Part shown: one piece after another, positions 8,710 through 16,385 of the stretch
How the letters are laid out: every line of letters starts with the position of its first letter
Position numbering within the stretch: position 1 is the stretch's first letter
Assembly (NCBI RefSeq): GCF_008710145.1
Contig: NZ_VYKL01000032.1
Coordinates: 1-34,512 of the forward strand
Reading direction: 5' to 3'
Length of the DNA: 34,512 bases
DNA from: Niallia endozanthoxylica
GTDB taxonomy: Bacteria; Bacillota; Bacilli; Bacillales; Cytobacillaceae
Program-made: the position numbers and the translations under genes
The notes under the pieces: model-generated
Seen by the model: only the letters and a program-made list of their open reading frames with translations
Told to the model about the DNA's origin: nothing
Database searches by the model: none

Positions 8710-8868
8710 AGCCCTATTATTGAACAATAAAAGACCTTTTATGGCATCTCTAGTGTCACTAAAAACTAAGATTTATTTTTGGGATTTAAACGGACTCTTT
8801 CAATCATGTTTTTAGTATACAGAGCACATTGAAACTCTTGTTCAGCAATTAACTATCCTGAAATATGC

Positions 8869-8913
8869 AAAAAGCTCTATCTGCAAATAAGACTAATGCA
8901 GATAGAGCTTTTT
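8869..8913. terminator. Strong bidirectional terminator after the recombination cluster
   Basis: A perfect 17-bp stem (AAAAAGCTCTATCTGCA and its complement) with an 11-base loop ends in T runs on both strands. It sits directly after the RadC-like gene and closes the minus-strand operon. Confidence 0.85.
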
Positions 8914-8921
8914 CCAACTCC

Positions 8922-9359
8922 TTAAATATGGCCCTTTTCTTTTAAGCTAATAAACGTATTTCCACCAATAATTAGGTGGTCCAAAACTGCGATATCAAGC
9001 ATTTTCCCAACCTCTACTAAACGAGCAGTAACATTAATATCCTCCCGAGAAGGTGAGGGATCCATAGAGGGATGCTGATGACAAACGATGACAGAAGCTG
9101 CATTATTCAATATGGCTGCTTTAAATACGTCAGCTGGTCTTACTAAGCTTGCATTAAGTGAACCTACATGTGCTCGATGAACAGCAACTACCTTATTTTT
9201 TGTATTCAAACACATTACAAAAAATACTTCGCGGTCATCATCACCAATGAATTTCCTTGCTATTTCAGCACCGTCCTCAGGTGTTCTTACAATATTTCTA
9301 TCCACTGTTTCTTCCATAACTACTTGTCTAATTCTTTGCACTTCATAAATAGTTTCCAT
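8922..9359 (-). CDS. RadC-like JAMM/JAB domain protein
   Basis: This 145-residue protein corresponds to the JAB/MPN domain of RadC without the N-terminal helix-hairpin-helix part, a form common on plasmids and phages. The metal-binding motif is visible: E44 in DDREVFF, H94-x-H96 in CHQHPSMDPSPSREDI, and D107. The usual PSGD is PSMD here, a small departure outside the metal ligands. The role of RadC-type proteins remains unsettled; they recur next to plasmid and phage recombination genes. It is the last gene of the cluster starting at recT, and a terminator follows at once. The start ATG has GGGAGAG upstream. Confidence 0.8.
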   Translation of the reverse strand: METIYEVQRIRQVVMEETVDRNIVRTPEDGAEIARKFIGDDDREVFFVMCLNTKNKVVAVHRAHVGSLNASLVRPADVFKAAILNNAASVIVCHQHPSMDPSPSREDINVTARLVEVGKMLDIAVLDHLIIGGNTFISLKEKGHI

Positions 9360-9401
9360 ATAATATATCTCTCCCTTTTAATTTATAAATAACTTTCAAA
9401 T

Positions 9402-9438
9402 AAAAAAGGGAATCTACCTTAATAAAGGCAGTTTCCCT
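9402..9438 (-). terminator. Terminator between the 9451 gene and the RadC-like gene
   Basis: On the minus strand GGGAAACTGCCTT pairs with AAGGTAGATTCCC around a short loop, with two mismatches, followed by TTTTTTATTTG. The RadC-like gene would then need its own promoter or read-through. Confidence 0.6.
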
Positions 9439-9450
9439 CTGATTGGATTT

Positions 9451-9819
9451 TTATTTTTTCTTTGAAGCAAACCGTTTGATGACTTTCTTTTCACCATATT
9501 GCTTCAAGATATCATCATTCCAGCCCAGTTTATCCAATGAACGTTTAGAAAGGCTGATCAATTCCCAAGGGTTATACCCATCAAGGGCAATCATGGTCAT
9601 GATCTCTTTCAACTTATCTCCAGGAAAATTCCAAGAGACGCTCTCATTGAAATCCCAAATCTGATCATTGGTTTCAACTGATCCATTCGTTTCCACGTAG
9701 GCCTTCAATTGGTTTTTAAGTTCCTTAACCACTGCTTCAAGGCGCACAATTTCATTAGCCATTGCTACAGCTTCTGCTTGGGTCATTGGATTTTCTATCA
9801 CTGAAGTACTTTTAATCAT
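9451..9819 (-). CDS. Hypothetical plasmid/phage-type protein
   Basis: This 122-residue protein is of unknown function. The N-terminal half (AEAVAMANEIVRLEAVVKEL to about residue 45) should form a coiled coil. The C-terminal half is more globular (WNFPGDKLKEIMTMIALDGY, then NPWELISLSKRSLDKLGWND) and ends in a basic tail, KRFASKKK. GGGAGAG precedes the ATG. It lies in the recombination cluster between a 110-residue unknown protein and the RadC-like gene. I do not recognise the family. Confidence 0.65.
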   Translation of the reverse strand: MIKSTSVIENPMTQAEAVAMANEIVRLEAVVKELKNQLKAYVETNGSVETNDQIWDFNESVSWNFPGDKLKEIMTMIALDGYNPWELISLSKRSLDKLGWNDDILKQYGEKKVIKRFASKKK

Positions 9820-9836
9820 TACACTTCTCTCCCTTT

Positions 9837-10169
9837 TTAGTTCATAAATTGAACAGGTATTGTATCGGATTCCTCAAATGAGCCAGTTTCAAAGATTGAT
9901 AATGCCGACAGGATGTCATAATTTCCCCTTATAATGTTTGCTAATAAGGAATACAGCACTAGATCATGCAATTGGAAAATTTGATTAGTCGATACCAAAT
10001 AGAAATTGCCGGAATCTTGCAGATTACTCCGTTTAAACATCAACCGATATTCTGCTTGATTACAATTCGATTTGATAATGATTTCCGATCTAATGGTTCG
10101 AGCCTTTAAGAAACCTTCCTTCCACCTTTCAACGACTTGAAAAATCTCGTTTAACGGTAAAATTTCCAT
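9837..10169 (-). CDS. Hypothetical protein, 110 residues
   Basis: The start is the ATG at 10169, which has GGAGAGGAG five bases upstream; the longer open frame to 10268 lies inside the preceding nuclease gene and is not used. The protein begins MEILPLNEIFQVVERWKEGF and is a mixed alpha/beta sequence with no cysteine cluster or membrane segment. It follows the PD-(D/E)XK nuclease by 16 bases, so it belongs to the same operon. Function unknown. Confidence 0.65.
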   Translation of the reverse strand: MEILPLNEIFQVVERWKEGFLKARTIRSEIIIKSNCNQAEYRLMFKRSNLQDSGNFYLVSTNQIFQLHDLVLYSLLANIIRGNYDILSALSIFETGSFEESDTIPVQFMN

Positions 10170-10185
10170 AGAAACTCCTCTCCAA

Positions 10186-10881
10186 CTACATTTTATTATT
10201 TCGGAAACAGCGCAATACAAGGGGACAATGCCCACAAGCACTGGAAGGAGTATAAGAGAAAATCTCATTTGCCTTTTCAGGCATGATGTCTAGTAACGCT
10301 AACTTGGAATTGATTTCTCTTGCTAGACGCAACGCCCATGCTTTGGCCTGTTCCATTTCTATTGGACTGAAGAAATACTTCCTTTCCTGCTTATAACGGA
10401 GAAAGTAGATGCTACCTTCTATCCATTCTTTCTTCTGGATTTTTGATAAGCCCCATGCATATAAGCCAACCTGATGATTATCAAGTACATCATAGGTTCT
10501 CCAATTCGTTTTCCAATCCACCAGCCTCCCATTTTGTACAAGATCAATATACCCTTGCAATTGAGGAGAGTTTGGTGAATCAGAAAGAGGAAAACGAAAA
10601 TAAACTTCTGTTTCCCCCATGTTTTTAGCAACAGGTGCGTTATCTACTACACTAGAAATCTCTTTAAAAGAGACTTCTGGATGAAAATCGCACGCAGCAT
10701 AACCATCTAGAATGGCATTTTTATAATCAGATCCTTTAATTAAGGACTCAATCGACTGATGGACTGCTTTACCAAGTGCCAACGGTGCTGTCACACGCTC
10801 TGGTAACCCCAAAACGTATTTATAATAGAACCGTAGTGGACATGTTTCATAGAGTTGTAACCGACTGTATGAAAATAGCAT
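10186..10881 (-). CDS. PD-(D/E)XK nuclease with Fe-S cluster (RecB/AddB-like, Cas4-like)
   Basis: This 231-residue protein is a compact RecB-type nuclease domain. It shows the N-terminal FSYSRLQLYETCPLRFYYKY motif, GKAVH with H41, the active-site Asp in GYIDLV (D113), D122-x-K124 in LVDWKTNW, and the QVGLYAWGL motif. C14 together with C216, C219 and C225 in SACGHCPLVLRCF form the four-cysteine Fe-S site of AddB and Cas4 nucleases. All key residues are present. Next to RecT it probably supplies the 5'-3' exonuclease that makes single strands for annealing. No cas genes are near, so Cas4 in an adaptation role is unlikely. Confidence 0.85.
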   Translation of the reverse strand: MLFSYSRLQLYETCPLRFYYKYVLGLPERVTAPLALGKAVHQSIESLIKGSDYKNAILDGYAACDFHPEVSFKEISSVVDNAPVAKNMGETEVYFRFPLSDSPNSPQLQGYIDLVQNGRLVDWKTNWRTYDVLDNHQVGLYAWGLSKIQKKEWIEGSIYFLRYKQERKYFFSPIEMEQAKAWALRLAREINSKLALLDIMPEKANEIFSYTPSSACGHCPLVLRCFRNNKM

Positions 10882-10934
10882 CAGACATCATCCTTAAATA
10901 CGGCCTGTCACTTCCATTTGCTGAAGACTTCATT

Positions 10935-11693
10935 TCAGGATCTTTTGTCATCCGTCCAATTAGGTTTACATTCTTCAATTAAATGTCTCTCCTTTTGTGT
11001 TTTAAGTTCGAGCATAGCAATTAAATGATCGATATTCTCATAGAAAGGATGTTTTCGATTGCAAACAGCTGCAACAAATTCCTCCCTCTCTAGTTCCTCC
11101 AAGCTTCTTTCAGTACTAGATAATCTTTTCAGAGCTTTATCCAATAGAGAGATACCCAACTCTTTTTCTTCTATCTCGACTTTTTTTACGGCCTGCTGGA
11201 ATTTTCCAGAGAGAAGTCCGATATACAATTGCTGATAGGCAAGATCTTGTTTGTGCTCCGCAAAGTTAATCCATTTTTGGTACACATAGTTCCGAAAATG
11301 CTTATACAGCTCAACATCATATTCTCGGTTTTTGATCCAATCAATCTTCTCATACCCAATCATTTTCAATTGATTTCGAGTCAACCTCTCTGCCGGATGC
11401 TTCTGATAGTTAAAGCCATTGTTTGTCCGCAGCTGTTCAATCATTTCCTGTTCGGATTTATTTTCTAAAAAAGCAATCAGTTTTAACACACCACCGGATT
11501 CCTGACAGGACCAGCATTTAAATACATTCTTCTCTTCATTAATAGACAAGAAGTATTTTTTTAGTCTGTTAGCGTCCGCATGGCAAAAAGGACACTTGAA
11601 ACGTGTTTCTTTCTTACCAATGGTTTTGCGATCTGCTTCCAAATGGTACTGTTCGGCCACATCAAGAATATTCGGAAGAATGGTTGTTTGCAT
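10935..11693 (-). CDS. CHC2 zinc-finger (DnaG-type primase-like) protein
   Basis: This 252-residue protein has an N-terminal DnaG-type zinc ribbon with CPFC at residues 34-37 and CWSC at 60-63, separated by the usual KKYFLSINEEKNVFKCW strand pair, then SGGVLKLI. No TOPRIM catalytic domain follows; the rest is a charged, largely helical region. It may be a DNA-binding primase accessory or a regulator rather than an active primase. The start ATG has AAGGAGAGG upstream. It lies two bases downstream of the small Cys protein stop and in line with recT. Confidence 0.75.
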   Translation of the reverse strand: MQTTILPNILDVAEQYHLEADRKTIGKKETRFKCPFCHADANRLKKYFLSINEEKNVFKCWSCQESGGVLKLIAFLENKSEQEMIEQLRTNNGFNYQKHPAERLTRNQLKMIGYEKIDWIKNREYDVELYKHFRNYVYQKWINFAEHKQDLAYQQLYIGLLSGKFQQAVKKVEIEEKELGISLLDKALKRLSSTERSLEELEREEFVAAVCNRKHPFYENIDHLIAMLELKTQKERHLIEECKPNWTDDKRS

Positions 11694-11695
11694 TT

Positions 11696-12040
11696 TTACC
11701 TCTCCTTAGAATGTTTAAGGCCTGAAAGGCAAGGGGTAGGAATTGATTTCATGTCCTTATGAATCTCAGCCCTTTTTTGAACTATCTTGTATTGGCGAAA
11801 ACGTTGCTTCCAATAAATCATCAAGAGATACAATGCTTTTTTTACGTATGGACAATTTCTATGCCCATATACTCTGCATAAAAAGCATGTATGCTGCACA
11901 ATAGCAAGATCATCCTTCTCCTTCGATTTTCCGCAAAAGACTAACTCGTGGCCGCCATGAATAGAAGAGAACACTACTGTAAGTGTGCCGAACCATTCTA
12001 ATGTGGCGATTGGCTCCAGCTGTATATCATGCATGTGCAT
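11696..12040 (-). CDS. Small Cys/His-containing hypothetical protein
   Basis: This 114-residue protein starts inside the last codons of recT (14-base overlap), so it is translationally coupled. Two in-frame ATGs, at 12040 and 12034, are possible; AAAGG sits closer to the first. A possible metal site is CFLCRVYGHRNC, followed by a basic stretch (KQRFRQYKIVQKRAEIHKDM). I recognise no family. Position between RecT and the CHC2 protein suggests a role in replication or recombination of the element. Confidence 0.6.
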   Translation of the reverse strand: MHMHDIQLEPIATLEWFGTLTVVFSSIHGGHELVFCGKSKEKDDLAIVQHTCFLCRVYGHRNCPYVKKALYLLMIYWKQRFRQYKIVQKRAEIHKDMKSIPTPCLSGLKHSKER

Positions 12041-13112
12041 TCACACCTTTCAAGAAGTGAAATCCGTTTTCTTCCATGATTTCGATGCTGACCACATCCC
12101 CTTGATTAAGGGTTTTGGCAATGGCAACATGTTCTTCTCCTTTTGCCAGTAACATTAGCTTTTGCCCGCTATTTTTAATGATGAATACTTTGGCAAACGG
12201 AATTCCTGAATTACTTGTTCCGATGTCCACTCTATCAATCTCAACTTCTTCTCCATTCGCTTTCTGCACAACTGGTCGATATAGTTGTTCAGACTGATCA
12301 TTTTCCGTTTGAGATGGTTGATATGACCTCATTGGAAACTCCTTAATTTCCCTCGGTCTATCATCCAAAACACTTTCCAGTTGGTTTTTATGATCCACAG
12401 CTGCACTTGTCTTTTCCACTTCAGGTTCCGGTTCTTTTTGTATAGAAATCGGCTCTGAAATGGTTTGTTGCTTTACTTGGTTTGCTGGTGGCTCAGGTGG
12501 ATCTTGCATATCTATTTGAACGGTAATATTGTGGTCCAATCCCATTTCTTCCTCCGTTGTAAGACCTCCAACAATAGGAAATTGCCGTTTTAACGCAAAA
12601 CTCTCTGCCACTTTTTCAATCATTATTGACGGATACTGATCCCAAATATAAGACCTGCCATTTTGCGATTTAGCATTGGCACTAAAGTATTCCGCAAAGT
12701 CAGCCCAGCATGCATATGGTCTATATTGTTTGTGATACAGGACTGCATATGCACCTAGTATTCTCCCTCTTTTTTGACCAAACTTATGAATGACTGAACC
12801 TTCTGCCGGTAAAAACTCAAACTGATCGCCTTCGCGCACAACATTGGATATCGGTGGTCCGACATAATTCTCATCACGTACCGCCACACGCATTAGCCCA
12901 TCACGAGTCGTGACAAAGGTTGTTCTTGGCCCTTGTTTGGTCTCAAATTTTTGAAAAATCACATCTCCTAATAGAGGATTTAGTCCAAGTGCTTCGCAAT
13001 ACTCAACAAAGTGTAATGCCTCATCGGTTGTACCATTTGCTGGTGCTACGAATCGGTTATAAATCAAGCTTTTTTCCTCTTGTTTGAATGTAATTACTTT
13101 TTCTTTTGACAT
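12027..13112 (-). CDS. recT: RecT-family single-strand annealing recombinase
   Basis: This 361-residue protein starts at the ATG at 13112, which has AAAGGAGAG upstream; the 28 extra codons in the longer open frame are leader and terminator DNA. Residues 1 to about 195 match the RecT/Bet fold: YCEALGLNPLLGDVIFQKFE, TTFVTTRDGLMRVA, PYACWADFAEYF and the conserved EKVAESFALKRQFP. A proline- and glutamate-rich linker follows. The last 75 residues (IDRVDIGTSNSGIPFAKVFI to the end) look like an extra small beta domain, possibly OB-like, that standard RecT lacks. The protein would anneal single strands made by the nuclease downstream. Confidence 0.85.
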   Translation of the reverse strand: MSKEKVITFKQEEKSLIYNRFVAPANGTTDEALHFVEYCEALGLNPLLGDVIFQKFETKQGPRTTFVTTRDGLMRVAVRDENYVGPPISNVVREGDQFEFLPAEGSVIHKFGQKRGRILGAYAVLYHKQYRPYACWADFAEYFSANAKSQNGRSYIWDQYPSIMIEKVAESFALKRQFPIVGGLTTEEEMGLDHNITVQIDMQDPPEPPANQVKQQTISEPISIQKEPEPEVEKTSAAVDHKNQLESVLDDRPREIKEFPMRSYQPSQTENDQSEQLYRPVVQKANGEEVEIDRVDIGTSNSGIPFAKVFIIKNSGQKLMLLAKGEEHVAIAKTLNQGDVVSIEIMEENGFHFLKGVNAHA

Positions 13113-13153
13113 TTCAAATCTCTCCTTTTTGGTTTTAATAAGAATTAAAAAAT

Positions 13154-13205
13154 AAAAAAAGAAACTTGATTCCAGTACAAGATTTGTCCAGAACAAGTTT
13201 CTTTC
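13154..13205 (-). terminator. Terminator between the 13220 gene and recT
   Basis: GAAACTTG at 13161 pairs with CAAGTTTC at 13194-13201, with extra inner pairing. On the minus strand it is followed by a run of T interrupted by one A. It probably limits read-through into recT, whose promoter must lie close by. Confidence 0.55.
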
Positions 13206-13219
13206 TTATTTTTAATCAA

Positions 13220-13432
13220 CTATTTATTCATTTTTAGTTGAAGCTCCCTTTCCTTGAGGTTAAGCTCTTTTTCCTTCAATATTAGTTCTCTCTGTCGAAA
13301 CATTAATTCATCAGTTTTGAGTTGAATCACTATTTCAATATCCGTGTGTAAATTTTTTAAAGCCTGTACTAATTCAGGAACAGTCCATTCAAGGAATTTC
13401 CTTCCCAACATAGTTTCATGTAGATTTGGCAT
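13220..13432 (-). CDS. Small coiled-coil protein, 70 residues
   Basis: The ATG at 13432 has AAGGAG seven bases upstream; upstream extension of the frame crosses a terminator hairpin and is rejected. After MPNLHETMLGRKFLEWTVPE the protein becomes a heptad-rich helix that ends with repeats of the type KEKELNLKERELQL. This predicts a dimeric or trimeric coiled coil. Function unknown. It is flanked on both sides by terminator-like hairpins, so it is probably a separate transcription unit. Confidence 0.6.
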   Translation of the reverse strand: MPNLHETMLGRKFLEWTVPELVQALKNLHTDIEIVIQLKTDELMFRQRELILKEKELNLKERELQLKMNK

Positions 13433-13465
13433 ATACCTTCTCCTTTCAAATGGTTTTTTATATAA

Positions 13466-13519
13466 AAAAAGACCATTGTGTCCCCATGTAAAATTACATA
13501 GAAAAACAATCGTCTTTTT
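13466..13519 (-). terminator. Terminator/attenuator-like hairpin before the 13220 gene
   Basis: AAAAAGACCATTGT and ACAATCGTCTTTTT pair over 14 positions with one mismatch. On the minus strand a T run follows. It ends only about 35 bases before the 13432 start, so it may act as a leader attenuator or as the end of an upstream transcript. Confidence 0.5.
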
Positions 13520-13610
13520 ATACATCTATCGGAATTTTGATTTTAAAGCACTATTTCAGGGAAAAACGCATACCTCACCTAGGAGATTTTCAAAAACTAA
13601 AAGGGGTTTT

Positions 13611-13757
13611 TTGACAGATATACTGTCGCACTTATCCGATAAGGATCAAGAGCATGTAGGAGATTAATGCCAAGCTTTTCAAGACGTCTTTCAAAAAAGA
13701 AAGAACGAATGGAATCTGATGGCTACTTCTAAAAATATGAAGTATAAAGGATTGTAA
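13611..13757 (+). pseudogene. Possible 3' remnant of a plus-strand gene
   Basis: One frame reads LTDILSHLSDKDQEHVGD, a TAA, then CQAFQDVFQKRKNEWNLMAT and SKNMKYKGL before a stop. The composition looks protein-coding on both sides of the TAA, and a plus-strand terminator lies downstream at 13943. No start or upstream part survives. The family is not recognised. The stretch 13760-13940 shows nothing else. Confidence 0.25.
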
Positions 13758-13942
13758 AATATAAACTAATTATAACTAAAGTCAAAATCCCTTTCAAGCA
13801 AATAGTCGGATAATTACGAATCATATATAGATTATTTTCCCATGAAACTCACACTACCAAATTAGTAAAAAACTAGTTTTATATTACCCTTTTTTTGATA
13901 TCTATATATGTACAATGAAATAATCTTTTATATTGTGTGTGG

Positions 13943-13979
13943 AGAACGGCAACTTAAATGTTGTCGTTCTTCTTTTTTT
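13943..13979 (+). terminator. Plus-strand intrinsic terminator
   Basis: GAACGGCAAC, a six-base loop and GTTGTCGTTC form a stem with one mismatch, followed by TTCTTTTTTT on the plus strand. No intact plus-strand gene is left upstream, which supports a decayed gene there. Confidence 0.65.
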
Positions 13980-13991
13980 GACCACTTGTAG

Positions 13992-14402
13992 TTAATTAGC
14001 AACTTGATTTTCAAATTCCTTTTTCAACCTCTATAAATTGCTTTTTGAAATACCAGTCATTTCAGCTACGTTTAATAAAACATTTAGAAAAAACATTCCT
14101 ACATAATTATTTTCAATCGTGCCGATCTGTTTAATTCTCAAAATAGCTTTTCTCTCGAATAATAATTCAACTATATCAATTCCATCTCGTACTGTTCGAG
14201 CCAGTCTGTCTAATTTAGTTACAAGAAGTGTATCCCCTTCTGGAAATTTTTCTAGTAACAGATTGAATTGTGGCCTTTCTTTATTTTAATAGGAAACGTT
14301 TTCTATCAAAGTTTCTTCTCACTTTTCAGTCTTTAATTCCGATAGTTACAGTTCTAAGTCTTATCCTTTACTAGAAACACGAGCATATCCCTATACAGTC
14401 AT
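13992..14402 (-). pseudogene. Serine recombinase (resolvase/invertase), internally deleted and with stops
   Basis: From an ATG at 14402 the frame reads MTV-stop-GYARVSSKG-stop-DLEL, the N-terminus of a resolvase carrying the catalytic Ser, with TAG and TAA where Tyr and Gln are expected. More stops follow, then an intact stretch, RPQFNLLLEKFPEGDTLLVT and KLDRLARTVRDGIDIVELLF, which is the resolvase core. The text then jumps from FFLNVLLNVAEM straight to TGISKSNL and RLKKEFENQ, the C-terminal HTH helix. The segment between (E helix, linker, start of the HTH) is missing. The gene is non-functional. Confidence 0.8.
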
Positions 14403-14474
14403 TTTCTCCCCTCACTTATGAGTACAAGATATGAATAATTTCAAACTAAATAGGTAAGCACCTTTTCTAAGGAA

Positions 14475-14535
14475 TGAACTGAGCCCCGAATGGTAGACAC
14501 TTTAAAAAAAGTGGACCTATTCGAGGTTCAGTTCA
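14475..14535. mobile_element. Two abutted IS3-like terminal repeats, no transposase
   Basis: TGAACTGAGCCCCGAA at 14475-14490 and TTCGAGGTTCAGTTCA at 14520-14535 are inverted copies with two mismatches. Inside them lie GACACTTT and AAAGTGGAC, which pair as well. The pattern resembles the two outer ends of an IS3-family (IS150-type) element with all internal sequence deleted, 61 bp in total. The IS family call rests on the end sequences only. Confidence 0.45.
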
Positions 14536-14635
14536 ACAAATATCTCCAATCCCTTTTAATAAAGAACTTACGCTATTGATTAGTTGAAAACTAAAGCTAG
14601 TTTCCTACACTAAGAAAGAACCAGTTTATAGTCTT

Positions 14636-14821
14636 TTACCTAGCTATTACTTTTGAACTCTCTAATTTATCAACAACTTCTTTTGCTGAAGCAATTTCGG
14701 CAATGCACATAGACAAACTGGTAAGTATAGATTTTTGGACCTCTTCCGCTTTCATTGATCCAGAGTTCTTGTCAAATTTTTTGTTAGATTTCCATTCAAA
14801 TCCACTTGTAATACATCCCAT
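14636..14821 (-). CDS. Possible small hypothetical protein, 61 residues
   Basis: The frame encodes MGCITSGFEWKSNKKFDKNS, followed by a helix KAEEVQKSILTSLSMCIAEI and a charged end. The upstream AGTAGGT site is weak. Codon use is like that of its neighbours and the protein is plausible, but there is no family match I know and no operon context. It may be spurious. Confidence 0.35.
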   Translation of the reverse strand: MGCITSGFEWKSNKKFDKNSGSMKAEEVQKSILTSLSMCIAEIASAKEVVDKLESSKVIAR

Positions 14822-14971
14822 ACCTACTTATATAGTATATTATGTATCTAATTTGGCACTAGATACCTCCCTTATTATTGTTGAAATCTTTTTCTTTCAA
14901 TATTTCAAACCCACACCAGAATTTTTACTATAAAATCTGTCAAAAACATTCGTTTATGACATTATGTTGTA

Positions 14972-16087
14972 TTATCGTGGGGTAGGAGATAAAAGTCTAG
15001 TTGGATTGTTGAGATCACTAGTTAAAAGTTCAGAGTATTTTTCTTCTAGTTGTTGTATTTTTTTTAGTAATTGTTCTGGTGATGGCTGATTAATAGCATT
15101 TTGATCAAATGATTTCCCTAGGCTATCAAAGTTATTTATACTGCGAGCTACTTGATAAGGGTCTTTGTTTAGTAGAAGACTTGCTACATCAGGACGTGAA
15201 TAATGTCCAGTAGCGTCATGCCAATGAGCCATGTCAGCAATCATTTGCATATCTATATCAGCATATAAAATGCCTTCTTCTCCTTTTAATGGACCAGCTA
15301 AGATGCTGCCGCCAGGAGCAATGATGGCTGACCATCCGCCGCCGGGTTTAATCCATTCTTTCTGATAATCTGTTTGTGCTAATTTTTCAACATTTTCTTT
15401 ACTAATGGTACTTTGAGAAGTAACAACAAAACATTCACCCACGTGAGCATGATAACGAGAAGCGAGTTCGGTTGACATATCGAATAGGTTTTCCCAGCCA
15501 GGCATACTTGAGAATCCTACCCAGACTCCGCAATGGATCTGAGCACGCTGAGCGATAAGAGAATGACGCACTAAGTCCATTGTATGCTCCCAACAAACCA
15601 ACCCGCTCATTTTTCCTAATTCCGTATCATATACATTCAAGTAACTTCCATCGCCTTGTCCCCAATGAACCCGTTCAACGTGAGTAGGCATCAACTTTCT
15701 ATGTTTACCAAAAATTTGGCCTTTGTTATTAATATATAAAATTGTGTTATAGCATGTATTTCCATCACGCTCAGAAATACCAATTGTCACAAAAATATTA
15801 TTTTTCCGTGCTGCTTCACATAGTGCATCCGTTGTTCTACTTGGCACTTCCACGGAATTGTTAAACCATTCTTTAAATAACTCATGGTACCCCCATGGTG
15901 CTCCCATCCAAATATGATAAGGGTATCCAGGGATATAAGACTCAGGCAGTACTGCTAGTTGAGCATCGTTACTGGCCGCTTCTTCAATTAGTGAAATCGC
16001 TTTCTCTAAACTTTTTTCTCGATCATACAGTACAGACGAAGCTTGTACTGCGGCAACTTTGTACTTCTCACCTAAATATTCTTTCAT
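14972..16087 (-). CDS. Nitrilase (carbon-nitrogen hydrolase superfamily)
   Basis: This 371-residue protein is a branch-1 nitrilase (EC 3.5.5.1 type), which converts an organic nitrile to the carboxylic acid and ammonia. The catalytic triad is visible: E49 in LAVLPESYIPGYPYHIW, K131 in GKHRKLMPTHVERVHWGQGD, and C165 in GLVCWEHTMDL. CWEH and the HVERVHWGQG segment distinguish nitrilases from amidases of the superfamily. The length is normal. AGGAGG precedes the ATG. The gene stands alone between IS630 and IS3/resolvase debris, so it is probably acquired cargo. A 21-bp perfect dyad in the leader suggests control by a repressor or an RNA hairpin. The nitrile substrate is unknown. Confidence 0.9.
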   Translation of the reverse strand: MKEYLGEKYKVAAVQASSVLYDREKSLEKAISLIEEAASNDAQLAVLPESYIPGYPYHIWMGAPWGYHELFKEWFNNSVEVPSRTTDALCEAARKNNIFVTIGISERDGNTCYNTILYINNKGQIFGKHRKLMPTHVERVHWGQGDGSYLNVYDTELGKMSGLVCWEHTMDLVRHSLIAQRAQIHCGVWVGFSSMPGWENLFDMSTELASRYHAHVGECFVVTSQSTISKENVEKLAQTDYQKEWIKPGGGWSAIIAPGGSILAGPLKGEEGILYADIDMQMIADMAHWHDATGHYSRPDVASLLLNKDPYQVARSINNFDSLGKSFDQNAINQPSPEQLLKKIQQLEEKYSELLTSDLNNPTRLLSPTPR

Positions 16088-16104
16088 AATAAATACCTCC
16101 TAAT

Positions 16105-16147
16105 TTTTCAATTGCTATAATAATTAAATTATTATAGCAATTGAAAA
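16105..16147. promoter_or_regulatory. Perfect 21-bp palindrome in the nitrilase leader
   Basis: The arm beginning TTTTCAATTGCTATAATAAT is repeated exactly in inverse orientation after a single-base centre. It ends about 17 bases upstream of the start codon, immediately before the ribosome binding site. Each arm contains TATAAT in one orientation, so a -10 box may be buried in the dyad (TTGATT lies 19 bases upstream of one on the minus strand). Candidate operator or leader hairpin. Just upstream, ACCATCCATTTT is repeated twice (about 16170-16210). Confidence 0.6.
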
Positions 16148-16250
16148 TATAGCATAATCAATACTTAGAATAACCATCCATTTTGAATAATTTTTTACCA
16201 TCCATTTTAAGTAGTGAAGCTTTCTAATCTATATTAAATTTATAAATATA

Positions 16251-16274
16251 AAAAAGCTTGGAATATCCAAGCTT
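16251..16274 (-). terminator. Terminator between IS630 and the nitrilase
   Basis: AAGCTTGG, five bases and CCAAGCTT form an 8-bp stem followed on the minus strand by TTTTTTATATT. It insulates the nitrilase from transposase transcription. Confidence 0.65.
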
Positions 16275-16385
16275 GCGACAAAGTCGACAACCATTTTCTT
16301 TGTCATTATAAGATTCTATATATAGCATTAAGATTTTAAATAAAAATCAATATATGGGTATGACCGAGATACAAGTATAAGTAGG

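Noticed and set aside
10443..10628. Plus-strand frame within the PD-(D/E)XK nuclease gene
   Set aside because: Shadow of a gene with complete catalytic and Fe-S motifs on the other strand.
10186..10881. CRISPR Cas4
   Set aside because: The motifs fit Cas4-like nucleases, but no cas1, cas2 or repeat array is in the window, and the RecT neighbourhood explains it better.
13344..13667. Plus-strand frame of 107 codons antisense to the coiled-coil gene
   Set aside because: Its first 70 codons are antisense to a better-supported gene and hairpins. Only its last part (from about 13611) looks coding and is listed as a remnant.
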